Of a DNA stretch of 64,000 bases, positions 8,739 to 18,216 are shown piece after piece. The first letter of the stretch is position 1; each line of letters opens with the position of its first letter. Origin of the DNA: Prolixibacter sp. SD074 (GTDB lineage: Bacteria; Bacteroidota; Bacteroidia; Bacteroidales; Prolixibacteraceae); NCBI RefSeq assembly GCF_009617895.1, contig NZ_BLAW01000001.1:2781001-2845000 (forward strand), read 5' to 3'. Made by a program: the position numbers and the translations under genes. The notes below the pieces were generated by a model. That model was not told the DNA's origin and ran no database searches. It saw nothing but the letters and a program-made list of their open reading frames with translations.

Positions 8739-9965
8739 TTACGCCGTCTCTTCTCTCAGCTGCACATCTTCATCGGGCAATTCTTCCGTCGACCGGAATT
8801 TGTGTTCAATTTCTTCTCTGCGTTCCTTATTATTTTGAGAGCTTACGCTCAACAATAGTCCAAAAGCAATCGCCGTAAACAGTTGGGATGTTCCTCCCCA
8901 GCTTATCCATGGCAACGGTTGTCCGGTTACGGGCAAAATCCCCACCGATACACCCATATTGATCATAGCCTGCATAAACAGCAACACCGTTATTCCGGTA
9001 GCCAAAAAAGCCGGGAATGTCCGGTTACTCTTCTTCAGCAAGATTCCTCCCCGGGTTAGCAACATGATGTAGAATAACAAGATGATGCCTCCGCCAACCA
9101 TCCCATATTCCTCGATAATAATGGAATAAACAAAGTCGTTGTACGCTGCACTCATGAAGTTACTTACGGTACTATTCCCGGTACCTACCCCGCCAAATCC
9201 TCCCCGGTGAATGGCAATCGTCGCAAAGTCGGCCTGTGTCAATCCTTTCTCGGAACGTTTATCGCCATGTATATAGCGTTCGATTCGGGCGCGCACCGTT
9301 TTGATACGACCGGGACGACCGCCATCGGGAAGATGCGGCGCTATGAAATACAGTATTGCTACCAACGCTACTCCGGCCATGGCTAGTAACATCATGTACT
9401 TTAACGGCACCCGTCCGACAAACATCATGATGACCACCGTGGTAAAAAGCAAACCGGCAGTCGAAAAATCTGCGATAGCAATTGGGGCACAAATAGCGGC
9501 TGCCCCAAGCAATGTTTTGCCAAACGCTTTTTTCAAGCTGTCCTTACTCGTTTGGTTATTCGCCAATATGCGGGCAACCCAAATAACCAACGCCACTTTT
9601 GCTAATTCGGCCGGCTGAAAAGAAATAAACCCAAGCGGCAGTGTACGTCCCGTTCCACCACTGGCCCGCCCAAAAACCAAACCCATAATGATGAAAAAGA
9701 ACGCTGTCAGCATACCTAAATTCGCAGTCCGGTTATAAAATTTAACGGGAATAACATTTACCATAATCAAGATGATTCCAAATCCCAACAAATGCATCAT
9801 GGTTTGGCGAATCAGGTAGTGAGCGGTATTACCGCCTGCCACACGAAAAGCCAGTGCTCCGGTTGAGCTGTAGATGACCAGCATAGAAGCAATGGAAAGT
9901 GCCACCAGCACCAACCAGATGATGTTATCGCCTTTGAAATATTTCCGGTAAACGCCAAATCCCAT
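8739..9965 (-). CDS. ftsW: Septal peptidoglycan polymerase FtsW (SEDS family)
   Basis: Polytopic SEDS protein of 408 residues with about ten predicted membrane helices. SEDS proteins polymerise lipid II glycan strands together with a class B PBP, here presumably the FtsI in the same operon. Recognisable blocks are GGTGRTLPLGFISFQPAEL in the first third, NSTVSNFMSAAYNDFVYS followed by IIEEYGMVGG, and the late signature LPVTGQPLPWISWGGTS. The gene sits between murD and murG as usual for dcw clusters. RodA is a close relative, but the location favours FtsW. The charged 40-residue cytoplasmic C-terminus is variable in the family. Confidence 0.95.
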   Translation of the reverse strand: MGFGVYRKYFKGDNIIWLVLVALSIASMLVIYSSTGALAFRVAGGNTAHYLIRQTMMHLLGFGIILIMVNVIPVKFYNRTANLGMLTAFFFIIMGLVFGRASGGTGRTLPLGFISFQPAELAKVALVIWVARILANNQTSKDSLKKAFGKTLLGAAAICAPIAIADFSTAGLLFTTVVIMMFVGRVPLKYMMLLAMAGVALVAILYFIAPHLPDGGRPGRIKTVRARIERYIHGDKRSEKGLTQADFATIAIHRGGFGGVGTGNSTVSNFMSAAYNDFVYSIIIEEYGMVGGGIILLFYIMLLTRGGILLKKSNRTFPAFLATGITVLLFMQAMINMGVSVGILPVTGQPLPWISWGGTSQLFTAIAFGLLLSVSSQNNKERREEIEHKFRSTEELPDEDVQLREETA

Positions 9966-9977
9966 CTTACAATCCGG

Positions 9978-11318
9978 TTAAAGGTTTCGTACGGCCTGCT
10001 TAAACATCTGGCCGCGTTCTTCATAATTCTGAAACAAGTCGAAGCTGGCACAAGCCGGAGACAGCAATACACTATCGCCCTCACCGGCAAGGAAATATGC
10101 ATTCCGAACCGCTTCTTCCATATTATCGGTGTCGATGATATCTTTCACAATGCCGTCGAATGCCTCAATAATTTTCCGGTTATCTTTCCCGAGGCAAACA
10201 ATGGCTTTCACCTTGGCTTTGACCAAATCGTACAACATCGAATAGTCGTTGCCTTTATCTACACCACCAACAATCCATACCACCTGTGTGCTCATGCTTT
10301 CCAGCGCATACCAGGTAGAATTGATATTGGTGGCCTTCGAATCGTTGATGAATTCGATACCGTGCACCCTGATGAAGCGTTCGAGCCGGTGTTCCACTCC
10401 CTGAAAGTCGGTGAGGCACTGGCGAATCTTCTCTTTTCGTAACCGGAAAACGACTCCCGACAAACCTGCCGCCATGGAGTTGTACGTGTTGTGTTTTCCT
10501 TGTAAAGCCAAATCGAATATGGACATTGCGAATGAATTATGATTAATGCTAACTTTTAGTTCGTTATTTTCAATCCAGGCCCCAAAGGCCAGTTTGTTTT
10601 TTATGGAAAACGGGATCATCTGTGCATCGATCTCCCGTTTTTCAATCTCGGAAGCGATGATCTCGTCATCGGCACAATAGATGAAATAATCTTCCGCCCG
10701 CTGATTCTGCAAAATGCGGAACTTCGAATCGACATAGTTCTGCATTTCATAATCATAACGATCCAGGTGATCGGGGGTGATGTTCAGTAAAATCGCCACA
10801 TCGGCCCTGAATTCAGACATTCCGTCAAGCTGGAAGCTGGAAAGTTCAATCACAAAAAGATCGAAATTCTCTTCCGCCACTTGCCAGGCAAAACTCTTTC
10901 CCATGTTACCGGCAACGCCCACATTCAGTCCAGCCCGTTTCATCATGTCGTAAATGAGCAGGGTAGTGGTGGTTTTTCCGTTGCTTCCGGTAATGCAAAT
11001 GGTTTTTGCATCCGTGTACCTTCCGGCAAATTCGATTTCTGAAATAACCGGGACTCCCTTCTCCATCAGTTCTTGCACCAATGGGACCTTTTCGGGAATA
11101 CCCGGACTTTTCATCACCAAATCAGCCGCCAGGATTTCAGCCTCGGTATGCTGCTTTTCCTCCCACCGGATTCCATTCTCGTAAAGAACGCTTTTGTATT
11201 TATTTTTAATCGTCCCGCTATCCGAAACGAATACGTCAAAACCCTTTTTCTGGCCGAGAATAGCAGAACCGATTCCACTCTCGCCTGCGCCCAATATGAC
11301 CAGTTTTTCCCAGGTCAT
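9978..11318 (-). CDS. murD: UDP-N-acetylmuramoylalanine--D-glutamate ligase MurD
   Basis: Mur ligase of 446 residues that adds D-glutamate to UDP-MurNAc-L-Ala. The start was placed at ATG 11316-11318 (MTWEKLVILGAGESG), just 2 bases after the mraY stop; an in-frame start 60 bases further upstream would overlap mraY and precede the conserved N-terminus. The P-loop CITGSNGKTTTTLL lies near residue 113, the central domain contains LNITPDHLDRY, and the C-terminal domain has NDSKATNINSTWYAL and the closing SPACASFDLFQNYEERG. All are family hallmarks. It is transcribed between mraY and ftsW. Confidence 0.96.
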   Translation of the reverse strand: MTWEKLVILGAGESGIGSAILGQKKGFDVFVSDSGTIKNKYKSVLYENGIRWEEKQHTEAEILAADLVMKSPGIPEKVPLVQELMEKGVPVISEIEFAGRYTDAKTICITGSNGKTTTTLLIYDMMKRAGLNVGVAGNMGKSFAWQVAEENFDLFVIELSSFQLDGMSEFRADVAILLNITPDHLDRYDYEMQNYVDSKFRILQNQRAEDYFIYCADDEIIASEIEKREIDAQMIPFSIKNKLAFGAWIENNELKVSINHNSFAMSIFDLALQGKHNTYNSMAAGLSGVVFRLRKEKIRQCLTDFQGVEHRLERFIRVHGIEFINDSKATNINSTWYALESMSTQVVWIVGGVDKGNDYSMLYDLVKAKVKAIVCLGKDNRKIIEAFDGIVKDIIDTDNMEEAVRNAYFLAGEGDSVLLSPACASFDLFQNYEERGQMFKQAVRNL

Positions 11319-11320
11319 GA

Positions 11321-12571
11321 TTAACGCATTTTCAATGTTGCAACCGTTAATACGGCCAGTAAAATCCCGATAATCCAAAACCGCGTAACGATTTTGGCTT
11401 CAGGAATACCTTTTTTCTGGTAATGATGATGAAGCGGCGACATCAGGAATACCCGGCGCCCTTCACCGTATTTTCGTTTCGTATACTTGAAATAGGCCAC
11501 CTGGATCATCACTGACAGGTTTTCGACCAAAAAGACACCACATAAAAGCGGAATAAGAATTTCCTTCCGGACGATGATGGCAAATACAGCCAAAATGCCT
11601 CCCATGGCCAAACTTCCGGTATCGCCCATGAAAACCTGGGCGGGAAAAGAGTTGTACCAAAGAAATCCGACAGCTGCACCGATAAAAGCTGCCATGAAGA
11701 CCGTCAGTTCACCTACCTGCGGGATATACATAATATTCAGATAATCGGCGTATATCAGGTTACCACTGAGGTAGGCGAACACACCCAGCGTTGTCCCGCT
11801 GATGGCGGAAGTTCCCGTCGCCAGGCCATCCAATCCATCAGTCAGGTTAGCCCCGTTCGACACCGCCGTAATAATGAAAATGATAACGATGGCGTAAACA
11901 AGCCAGCCCCACTCGGAAGCTTTCTTGCCCATGAACCAAACCAGCCATTTATAATTGAATTCATGATTTTTCACAAACGGAATGGTGGTTTTAGTCGATT
12001 TCACATCGCGGGTTACCTGGCGAACTTCCTGCTCCCCGGTCATGATGTTCACCAATATTTCCGTCTTTACTTGTCCATCAGGATTCGTTACCCTTTCACG
12101 AATCACGACATCTTTGCTGAAATAAAGCGTGGCTGCGACAATTAATCCCAGAGAAACCTGTCCCAGAATTTTGAACTTACCCGCCAGTCCCTTTTTATTT
12201 TTCAGGAAAACCTTGATGTAATCATCAACAAATCCGATGAATCCCAGCCACACCGTAGTGATGATCATCAGAAGAATATAAACGTTGTCGAGTTTTGCGA
12301 ACAAGAGCGTTGGAACCAGTAACGAGGCCAGAATAATAATTCCGCCCATTGTCGGTGTTCCCCGCTTCTGCAATTGTCCTTCCAAACCCAAATCACGAAT
12401 CTCCTCGCCAATTTGCTGGCGTTGCAAAATGCGAATGATTTTCTTTCCCACGAAAGTGGAAAACAGCAATGCTGTGATGATTGCCAGTGCCGACCGGAAC
12501 GAAAGGTATTCGAACATCCCCGCACCGGGAACATTCAGCGATTCAAGATATTTAAACAGGTAATAGAGCAT
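11321..12571 (-). CDS. mraY: Phospho-N-acetylmuramoyl-pentapeptide transferase MraY
   Basis: Integral membrane enzyme of 416 residues that transfers phospho-MurNAc-pentapeptide to undecaprenyl phosphate, making lipid I. The family motifs are clear: [23 protein letters not shown] with the catalytic Asp pair, [27 protein letters not shown], and the late [17 protein letters not shown] with the HHH cluster. It is longer than Proteobacterial MraY (about 360) because of an extra segment around residues 150-200 that includes [19 protein letters not shown]; this insertion is common in Bacteroidota. It lies 6 bases after murE and 2 before murD. Confidence 0.97.
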   Translation of the reverse strand: MLYYLFKYLESLNVPGAGMFEYLSFRSALAIITALLFSTFVGKKIIRILQRQQIGEEIRDLGLEGQLQKRGTPTMGGIIILASLLVPTLLFAKLDNVYILLMIITTVWLGFIGFVDDYIKVFLKNKKGLAGKFKILGQVSLGLIVAATLYFSKDVVIRERVTNPDGQVKTEILVNIMTGEQEVRQVTRDVKSTKTTIPFVKNHEFNYKWLVWFMGKKASEWGWLVYAIVIIFIITAVSNGANLTDGLDGLATGTSAISGTTLGVFAYLSGNLIYADYLNIMYIPQVGELTVFMAAFIGAAVGFLWYNSFPAQVFMGDTGSLAMGGILAVFAIIVRKEILIPLLCGVFLVENLSVMIQVAYFKYTKRKYGEGRRVFLMSPLHHHYQKKGIPEAKIVTRFWIIGILLAVLTVATLKMR

Positions 12572-12577
12572 ATCAAA

Positions 12578-14044
12578 TTAGTTTTGTCCGGTTACACCGA
12601 ATATTTCCCGAATAACTTCGCGATCATCGAAATGATGTTTTACACCTTTAATTTCCTGGTATGTTTCGTGACCTTTCCCGGCCACCAGAATAATATCGCC
12701 AGGCCGGGCCATCATGGCGGCCGCTCGAATTGCCTCTCCCCGGTTCGAAATCGCCAGCACTTTATTTCGTTGGTGCGCTTCCAGGCCCTTCATCATATCC
12801 GCAATAATTTCCTCCGGATCTTCCGAGCGCGGATTATCAGCCGTTAACACGACACGATCGCTTGCCGACGCGGCTTCGTGGGCCATTTCCGGGCGCTTGG
12901 TTTTATCACGATCGCCACCGGCTCCCACTACCGTGAAAAGCGTTTCGTTTCGGGTACGAATTTCGTTGATCGATGAAAGCACATTCTTCAGTGCATCGGG
13001 CGTGTGTGCATAATCGACAATGGCGAAAACGCCCAGAGGAGAACGAATAATTTCAAATCGGCCATCCACCGGTTTCAGCAGGCTCATTTGCCGCAACACT
13101 TCCACTTTTTCCGCACCAAGCGAAATAGCCGTGCCGTAAACCGCCAGCAAATTCATGGCGTTGAAGTTTCCGATAAAATGCGACCACACTTCCGTTCCAT
13201 TCACATTCAACAACATACCGTCGAAGTGACTTTCCAGCACTTTTACCCGGAAATCAGCCAACGAACGCATGGAGTATGTCAACTTTTGAGCTGCGGTATT
13301 TTGAAGCATCACCCTACCGTTTTTATCGTCAACATTCGTCAGGGCAAAAGACTCTCTGCCCAATCCATCGAAAAACAACTTCTTGGCGTTGCGGTATTCG
13401 ATGAATGTTTTATGATAATCGAGATGATCATGCGTCAGGTTCGTAAAAATTCCACCATCGAACTGAATGCCGGCAATCCGTTGCTGATGAATGGCATGCG
13501 AACTGACTTCCATAAAACAATAATTGCAGCCAGCCTCTACCATTTCCGCCATCAATTCATGAATCTGAACCGGATCGGGTGTGGTATGTGTGGAAGGCCG
13601 CTTTTTATCGTCCACATAGTTGCAAATGGTCGAAAGCAAACCGGTTTTATAACCAAGCATCCTGAACAGCTGATAGAGCAATGTAGCAATGGTAGTTTTC
13701 CCGTTCGTGCCGGTTACGCCTACCACCTTCATTTGTGCCGAAGGCTCCCCGTAAAACCGGGAAGCAACTTCACCCAGTATCAGGGCCGAATTTCTGCACT
13801 GAACCCATGCCACACCCGGATTCGGATTCTCCGGCATCCGCTCACAAACAATGGCCACTGCCCCGTCGTTTATGGCATTATTAATAAACTGGTGGCCGTC
13901 GACCTGCGTTCCGGGAACGGCAACAAACAAAAATCCCGGCTGCACTTTACGTGAATCAAAAGCGATTCCTGTGACCGGGATATCCGTAGAACCCTTCACT
14001 TCCAGTCCGCTTAATCCCGATAATATTTCGTTTAAATTCTTCAT
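12578..14044 (-). CDS. murE: UDP-MurNAc-tripeptide synthetase MurE
   Basis: Mur ligase of 488 residues adding the third amino acid to the peptidoglycan stem. P-loop GVTGTNGKTTIATLL is near residue 110, the central domain has HDHLDYHKTFIEYRNAKK, and the C-terminal substrate loop reads DNPRSEDPEEI. The DNPR motif is the known marker for meso-diaminopimelate as substrate, so the stem peptide should be of the mDAP type, as in most Gram-negatives. The gene abuts ftsI (stop and start adjacent) and precedes mraY by 6 bases, consistent with coupled translation. Confidence 0.97.
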   Translation of the reverse strand: MKNLNEILSGLSGLEVKGSTDIPVTGIAFDSRKVQPGFLFVAVPGTQVDGHQFINNAINDGAVAIVCERMPENPNPGVAWVQCRNSALILGEVASRFYGEPSAQMKVVGVTGTNGKTTIATLLYQLFRMLGYKTGLLSTICNYVDDKKRPSTHTTPDPVQIHELMAEMVEAGCNYCFMEVSSHAIHQQRIAGIQFDGGIFTNLTHDHLDYHKTFIEYRNAKKLFFDGLGRESFALTNVDDKNGRVMLQNTAAQKLTYSMRSLADFRVKVLESHFDGMLLNVNGTEVWSHFIGNFNAMNLLAVYGTAISLGAEKVEVLRQMSLLKPVDGRFEIIRSPLGVFAIVDYAHTPDALKNVLSSINEIRTRNETLFTVVGAGGDRDKTKRPEMAHEAASASDRVVLTADNPRSEDPEEIIADMMKGLEAHQRNKVLAISNRGEAIRAAAMMARPGDIILVAGKGHETYQEIKGVKHHFDDREVIREIFGVTGQN

Positions 14045-16180
14045 TTACTCTCTTAATCTTAAAACCACTGATTGACCGGTGCGGTATTTGGCGCCTGCCA
14101 TTATCGATTGAGCGGCCACTTTTCCCCTGCCGGTTATAGAAACACGCAGGCCTCTGTTTTCCAATAGGTAAACAGCATCCGATGCGCCCATTCCGGTTAC
14201 CTTGGGCATTTCACCCGGAACGACCTGAAGCGGATCCAGTTCCACATCATTGTTGGTGGTATCCATTACAGCCCATTCGCTACTACCGTGAAACCAACCG
14301 TTCAGTAAATCGGCATCGTCCAGTACTTCCTCCAAATCTTTCCGCTTACCCGAGACCTCTCCTGGATAATCCTGTTTTCCGGCGAAAGCCGAAACCCCCA
14401 TATCATCGTACATCCGCAAATCGCTCGCATACACATTGTCTGATATTGCCCGGAAAACCGGGCCTGCGACAGAACCACCATAATAAGCTCCCTTCGGACC
14501 ATTGATAACGACGATACACGAATAACGCGGCTTATCGGCCGGGAAATAACCGACAAAAGAAGCCTGGTAAATTCGTCCCGAGGCATGGTAATATCCTTCA
14601 CTTTGATTAGCGACCTGGGCCGTGCCGGTTTTTCCGGCTATCTCGTAGTTGGGGGTATTTAACGATTTAGCTGTTCCGTATTTCACCACTCCCCTCAACA
14701 TGTCATGAACTTTACTGAGCGTTTCGGAAGAACAAATTTTCGGGTTCATCACCTTCGTTTTGAATTCCTTCACAACCCGTCCATTTCGCTCAATCGCTTT
14801 CACCAGTCGTGGTTCCACCATACGTCCGTTATTAGCGACCGCATTATAAAAGGCCAGCATCTGTAAAGGCGTCAATTTCAGCTCGTATCCGAACGACATC
14901 CAGGCCAGTGTTACGCCCGACCAGCCATTCCCGCCTCCCGGATACTTGATAAACGGTTTTGCTTCACCTCTGATGCCCAAATCGACCGGGTGATTCAAAC
15001 CAAAGCTGTATATCCTATCAACAAAATCTTTTTCGTGTCCGGCATAAGCCTTGGTAATTATTTTGGCAACCCCAACATTGGACGAATACTCGAACACCTG
15101 CTTCATGTTAATCTTTCCGTGTCCGCCATGTCGCCAGTCGCTGTCGTAAACCGTACGGTCTTTGTACTTCCATACACCATTACCGGTGTCAACTATAGTA
15201 GACGTATCCACTTTTCCATCTTCCAGTGCTGCCATCAACGACACCAGCTTAAAGGTTGAACCTGGCTCAGCATTTCCGGAGTTTCCGATGGCATAATTCT
15301 GGTAACCCTCAGTCAAATCACCATCTCCGTTCCGGCCATAGTTGGCAATCGCCTTAATATCGCCGGTGTTCACGTCCATTAACACCGCTGTTCCGTATTT
15401 AGCTTTGCTCTCCGCCATCTCTTTCTTCAAAGCATGCATCAGCATATCCTGAAAATTGACATCAATAGTCGTAATCAGGTTGTAACCATCCTTTGGTTCT
15501 TCCTCACTTGCATACAACCATCGTCCTGACATATTTCGTTTCAGGGCCAGGCCATCTTCACCTTTGAGGTAGCTTTCATACGCTTCTTCGAGGCCATAAT
15601 AACCCACGCTCCCATGTGTGCCACCATAGATCGTGCTACTCATCCGGCCTAACGTACGTGTGGCCATATTCCCGAAAGGATATACCCGCATATTTTCCCG
15701 GTCGGCAATCAAACCGCCCCGGTTTCGCCCCCGCCGGAAAATCGGGAATCCCTCAATTTTTTTGAGCTCCAGGTAATTCACTTTGCGTGGGTTAATTAAA
15801 TGGTAGCGTGCTCCCTGGCGATAGGCTGAACGCAACTCATCCCGGTAAGCCCTTTCCGATTTATCCTTAAAAAAGTGCGCCAGGCACCAGGCCAATGAAT
15901 CAACTTTCGCGTTAAAGATCTCCTTTACCCCTGGCGCCCCTAAATCCATCCGCAACTCATAATAAGGGACCGATGTAGCCAGAGGCCTTCCGTCGTCGGC
16001 ACAGATATCACCACGCCGGGCTGGTATCGTCACCTCTTTTACGTTGAGCCGTTGACCTTTCTGATCCCAGCCCTTATCCTGCTGAATGCTAAAAATATTG
16101 CCCATCAAAAGGAGGGCAAAAAGTATCGCCGCCACGTAAAACAGGCTAAATCGGTTTAGTATGGTCTTCCGGATTTCCAT
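14045..16180 (-). CDS. ftsI: Septal transpeptidase FtsI/PBP3 with one PASTA domain
   Basis: Class B penicillin-binding protein of about 711 residues that cross-links septal peptidoglycan. One N-terminal membrane helix (about 14-33) is followed by the PBP dimerisation domain (IPARRGDICADDGRPLATS) and the transpeptidase domain, with active-site STFK at about 308-311, SSN near 367 and KTGTAQ near 517. A single PASTA domain closes the protein (VTGMGASDAVYLLENRGLRV); such a domain is usual for Bacteroidota FtsI but absent from E. coli PBP3. ATG 16178-16180 was chosen over an immediately preceding in-frame TTG. ftsL lies 6 bases upstream. Confidence 0.96.
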   Translation of the reverse strand: MEIRKTILNRFSLFYVAAILFALLLMGNIFSIQQDKGWDQKGQRLNVKEVTIPARRGDICADDGRPLATSVPYYELRMDLGAPGVKEIFNAKVDSLAWCLAHFFKDKSERAYRDELRSAYRQGARYHLINPRKVNYLELKKIEGFPIFRRGRNRGGLIADRENMRVYPFGNMATRTLGRMSSTIYGGTHGSVGYYGLEEAYESYLKGEDGLALKRNMSGRWLYASEEEPKDGYNLITTIDVNFQDMLMHALKKEMAESKAKYGTAVLMDVNTGDIKAIANYGRNGDGDLTEGYQNYAIGNSGNAEPGSTFKLVSLMAALEDGKVDTSTIVDTGNGVWKYKDRTVYDSDWRHGGHGKINMKQVFEYSSNVGVAKIITKAYAGHEKDFVDRIYSFGLNHPVDLGIRGEAKPFIKYPGGGNGWSGVTLAWMSFGYELKLTPLQMLAFYNAVANNGRMVEPRLVKAIERNGRVVKEFKTKVMNPKICSSETLSKVHDMLRGVVKYGTAKSLNTPNYEIAGKTGTAQVANQSEGYYHASGRIYQASFVGYFPADKPRYSCIVVINGPKGAYYGGSVAGPVFRAISDNVYASDLRMYDDMGVSAFAGKQDYPGEVSGKRKDLEEVLDDADLLNGWFHGSSEWAVMDTTNNDVELDPLQVVPGEMPKVTGMGASDAVYLLENRGLRVSITGRGKVAAQSIMAGAKYRTGQSVVLRLRE

Positions 16181-16186
16181 CAACCA

Positions 16187-16534
16187 TTAATCTTTATCTA
16201 CATATAATCTTCGGGGAGGTTGCTTCGATACCTCGAGCCCCAGGTTACTTTTCCCTATTCGATCCATCACTTCAGAAGGCCGGCTCATCTTCATCAGTTC
16301 GGCTGCCACTGACACCGATTCGGAGCGTAGCTCTTTGAGTGAATCCTGCAGGGCCGTAATGTGCCTGATCGTTTTTTCCGATTTATACCGAATAGAAATG
16401 TTGACCATTAACATGACCACCACGATAAAAATCAACAACCGGTTCCTCCGCAGCCAGTCACTCTCCAGAATCCGACCATTTAAAATGGTTCGTAACGAAA
16501 TCCGGTATCTCTTTCGGTTGTTTTTCTCCGGCAT
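16187..16534 (-). CDS. ftsL: FtsL-like small divisome protein
   Basis: A 115-residue bitopic membrane protein: basic cytoplasmic start, one hydrophobic helix at about residues 33-48 (LLIFIVVVMLMVNISI), then a predicted coiled coil (TIRHITALQDSLKELRSESVSVAAELMKM) and a short periplasmic tail with MDRIGKSNLGLEV. FtsL forms a complex with FtsQ and FtsB that activates FtsWI. Primary-sequence identity in FtsL is always weak; the call rests on size, topology, coiled coil and position between rsmH and ftsI. It lies 2 bases after rsmH. Confidence 0.85.
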   Translation of the reverse strand: MPEKNNRKRYRISLRTILNGRILESDWLRRNRLLIFIVVVMLMVNISIRYKSEKTIRHITALQDSLKELRSESVSVAAELMKMSRPSEVMDRIGKSNLGLEVSKQPPRRLYVDKD

Positions 16535-16536
16535 AT

Positions 16537-17436
16537 TTATATTCGTTCTGCAATCCGCAACTTGGCACTTCGCGCCCTCGGATTCTCGTTAATTTCGTTT
16601 TCGTCCGGAACAATTGGCTTCCGGTTCACTGCTTTCATCGGCACTTCGTAATTTCCATACAAATCCTTCTCAATTGTTCCCTCGACCTTGCCACTCTTCA
16701 CAAAATTTTTCACCATCCTATCTTCCAGCGAATGATAGGTGATGGCAACGAATCGACCGCCAGGGCCCAATACTTCAGGAATAGTTTCCAGAAAATCCTT
16801 CAACACGTCCATCTCCCGGTTTACCTCAATTCGAAGGGCCTGAAAAACCTGCGCCAGATACTTCTTTTCGATTTTTGTTGGGACGCAAGGCTCTATCACC
16901 TTAAGGAATTGGGCGATGGTATTTATTGGTTCCTGACCGCGGGCATCAACCAACAACGAAGCCAGTCTCCGCGCATTTTTCACCTCTCCGTACGTTCTGA
17001 AAATCCGAATGAGTCCTTTTTCTTCGTATTCATTCACAATTGATGACGCATTCTTCTCAGCTGTCTGATTCATCCGCATGTCAAGCTTTCCTTCAAAGCG
17101 AAAAGAAAATCCTCGTTCGGCTTCGTCAAATTCGTGTGATGAAACGCCTAAGTCGGCTAATATCCCATCTACTTTTTCAATCCCATGATAACGAAGGAAA
17201 TTTTTTAGGAACCGGAAATTATGCTGAACGAATATCAGGCGCTCATCGTCTATAAGATTCCGTCGGGCATCCTCATCCTGATCGAAAGCCAGCAATTTGC
17301 CACCTTCCAGTTTTTCCAGAATTTTGCGTGAGTGCCCCCCGCCACCGAAAGTTACATCGACGTATATGCCTCCCGGTTTCAGTTCCAAACCGTCCACACT
17401 TGCATCTAACAACACAGGTACATGATATTCACTCAT
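16537..17436 (-). CDS. rsmH: 16S rRNA (cytosine-1402-N4)-methyltransferase RsmH
   Basis: SAM-dependent methyltransferase of 299 residues (formerly MraW) that methylates N4 of C1402 in 16S rRNA. It shows the N-terminal HVPVLLDASVDGL, the SAM loop DVTFGGGGHSRKIL, the motif LADLGVSSHEFDEAERGFSFRFEG, and the C-terminal YHSLEDRMVKNF. The annotated start is ATG 17434-17436; a GTG directly before it is in frame and also possible. It is the second gene of the dcw operon, about 19 bases after mraZ, as in most bacteria with mraZ. Confidence 0.97.
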   Translation of the reverse strand: MSEYHVPVLLDASVDGLELKPGGIYVDVTFGGGGHSRKILEKLEGGKLLAFDQDEDARRNLIDDERLIFVQHNFRFLKNFLRYHGIEKVDGILADLGVSSHEFDEAERGFSFRFEGKLDMRMNQTAEKNASSIVNEYEEKGLIRIFRTYGEVKNARRLASLLVDARGQEPINTIAQFLKVIEPCVPTKIEKKYLAQVFQALRIEVNREMDVLKDFLETIPEVLGPGGRFVAITYHSLEDRMVKNFVKSGKVEGTIEKDLYGNYEVPMKAVNRKPIVPDENEINENPRARSAKLRIAERI

Positions 17437-17455
17437 CACTCAGCAATTTGAAGAA

Positions 17456-17917
17456 TCAGAAACTATCGGCCGGACCACCAAGCAACTCTTTGTAAAGCCG
17501 CACAAAATCTTCGTCGGAAATCCTTGATGCCTCATGCCTTGCAGGTTTCCACAACCGCATACGCTCGCCCTGACCGGCAAAAATGGCCTCCTTACCTATC
17601 CCGGCATAATCCAGCAGTTCGTTGGGAATATTGAGCCGCCCATTATCAGCCATATTCACTTTCACCACCTCTTCGAAATAGCGGGAAAGCATTTTGCTGT
17701 GGAGCGGATCGTCCATGTTCGCCCGCTGGCGAAGTTTATCTACTTTCCGGTGCCATGCAGAGAGCGGGTAAACATTCAGGCATTTATCATAAATATCTTT
17801 CTCCACTACATACACCACTTCCAGCGCATCCCCCATCTCCTTTTTGAAAGGAGCCGGAAGCACGACACGGCCTTTACCGTCAACATTAACAGGATATACG
17901 CTGGTGAAAGAGATCAT
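17456..17917 (-). CDS. mraZ: Transcriptional regulator MraZ
   Basis: A 153-residue protein with two AbrB-like SpoVT domains: the first around VNVDGKGRVVLPAPFKKEMG and the second around VNMADNGRLNIPNELLDYAGIGKEAIFAGQG, each with the DxxGR core. MraZ forms ring-shaped oligomers that bind spaced direct repeats in front of its own gene and regulates the dcw operon. It is the first gene of the cluster here. Upstream, four 10-bp-spaced repeats overlap the predicted promoter, which fits autoregulation. The C-terminal 15 residues are variable in the family. Confidence 0.95.
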   Translation of the reverse strand: MISFTSVYPVNVDGKGRVVLPAPFKKEMGDALEVVYVVEKDIYDKCLNVYPLSAWHRKVDKLRQRANMDDPLHSKMLSRYFEEVVKVNMADNGRLNIPNELLDYAGIGKEAIFAGQGERMRLWKPARHEASRISDEDFVRLYKELLGGPADSF

Positions 17918-17943
17918 GGCTCAATTTACCTACATTATTCACG

Positions 17944-17974
17944 TAAAGGTATCTTTTTTACACTATCTGACAAA
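17944..17974 (-). promoter_or_regulatory. Predicted dcw (mraZ) promoter
   Basis: On the minus strand TTTG (17974-17971), 19 bases of spacer, then TACCTTTA (17951-17944). This agrees with the Bacteroidota vegetative pattern TTTG-N19-21-TAnnTTTG except for the last base. A start site about 20-25 bases before the mraZ ATG is implied. Confidence 0.55.
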
Positions 17975-18000
17975 GTGTGACACATTGAGACACTTAGCAA
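17959..18000 (-). promoter_or_regulatory. Candidate MraZ operator: four 10-bp direct repeats
   Basis: On the minus strand AGTGTC, TGTGTC, TTTGTC and AGTGTA recur with exactly 10-bp spacing, one helical turn. The array covers the -33 element of the predicted mraZ promoter. Known MraZ boxes are also short direct repeats with 10-bp period (TGGGN-N5 in E. coli; AAAGTGK-N3 in Mycoplasma), and the AGTGT core here is closer to the Mycoplasma form. Confidence 0.55.
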
Positions 18001-18216
18001 TTTTGTCAACAAACTGTTAGTATAAGTGTTCATAACTACGTTGACAACTACCCGGGATTTGTTGAAATCTTTAATTCGGAAGGAATTGCCCTGTCTATGG
18101 AATTCAAAGATACACTTCGTGGTACAAATCGGGCTGCCCGTAGCTTTAAATTATTCTCCATTTCGTCACACCATCAATTTTTTAGTAAATTTCGCCACAG
18201 TTGAATCATAATTTCT

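Noticed and set aside
13004-13954. 316-codon plus-strand open frame opposite murE
   Set aside because: It is the antisense of a well-supported murE gene, and its protein is rich in His/Gln/Arg as expected for a shadow frame.
18026-18211. Open frame of 61 codons between mraZ and the acyltransferase gene
   Set aside because: No conserved pattern; the area is the divergent control region of mraZ and the glsA-like gene.
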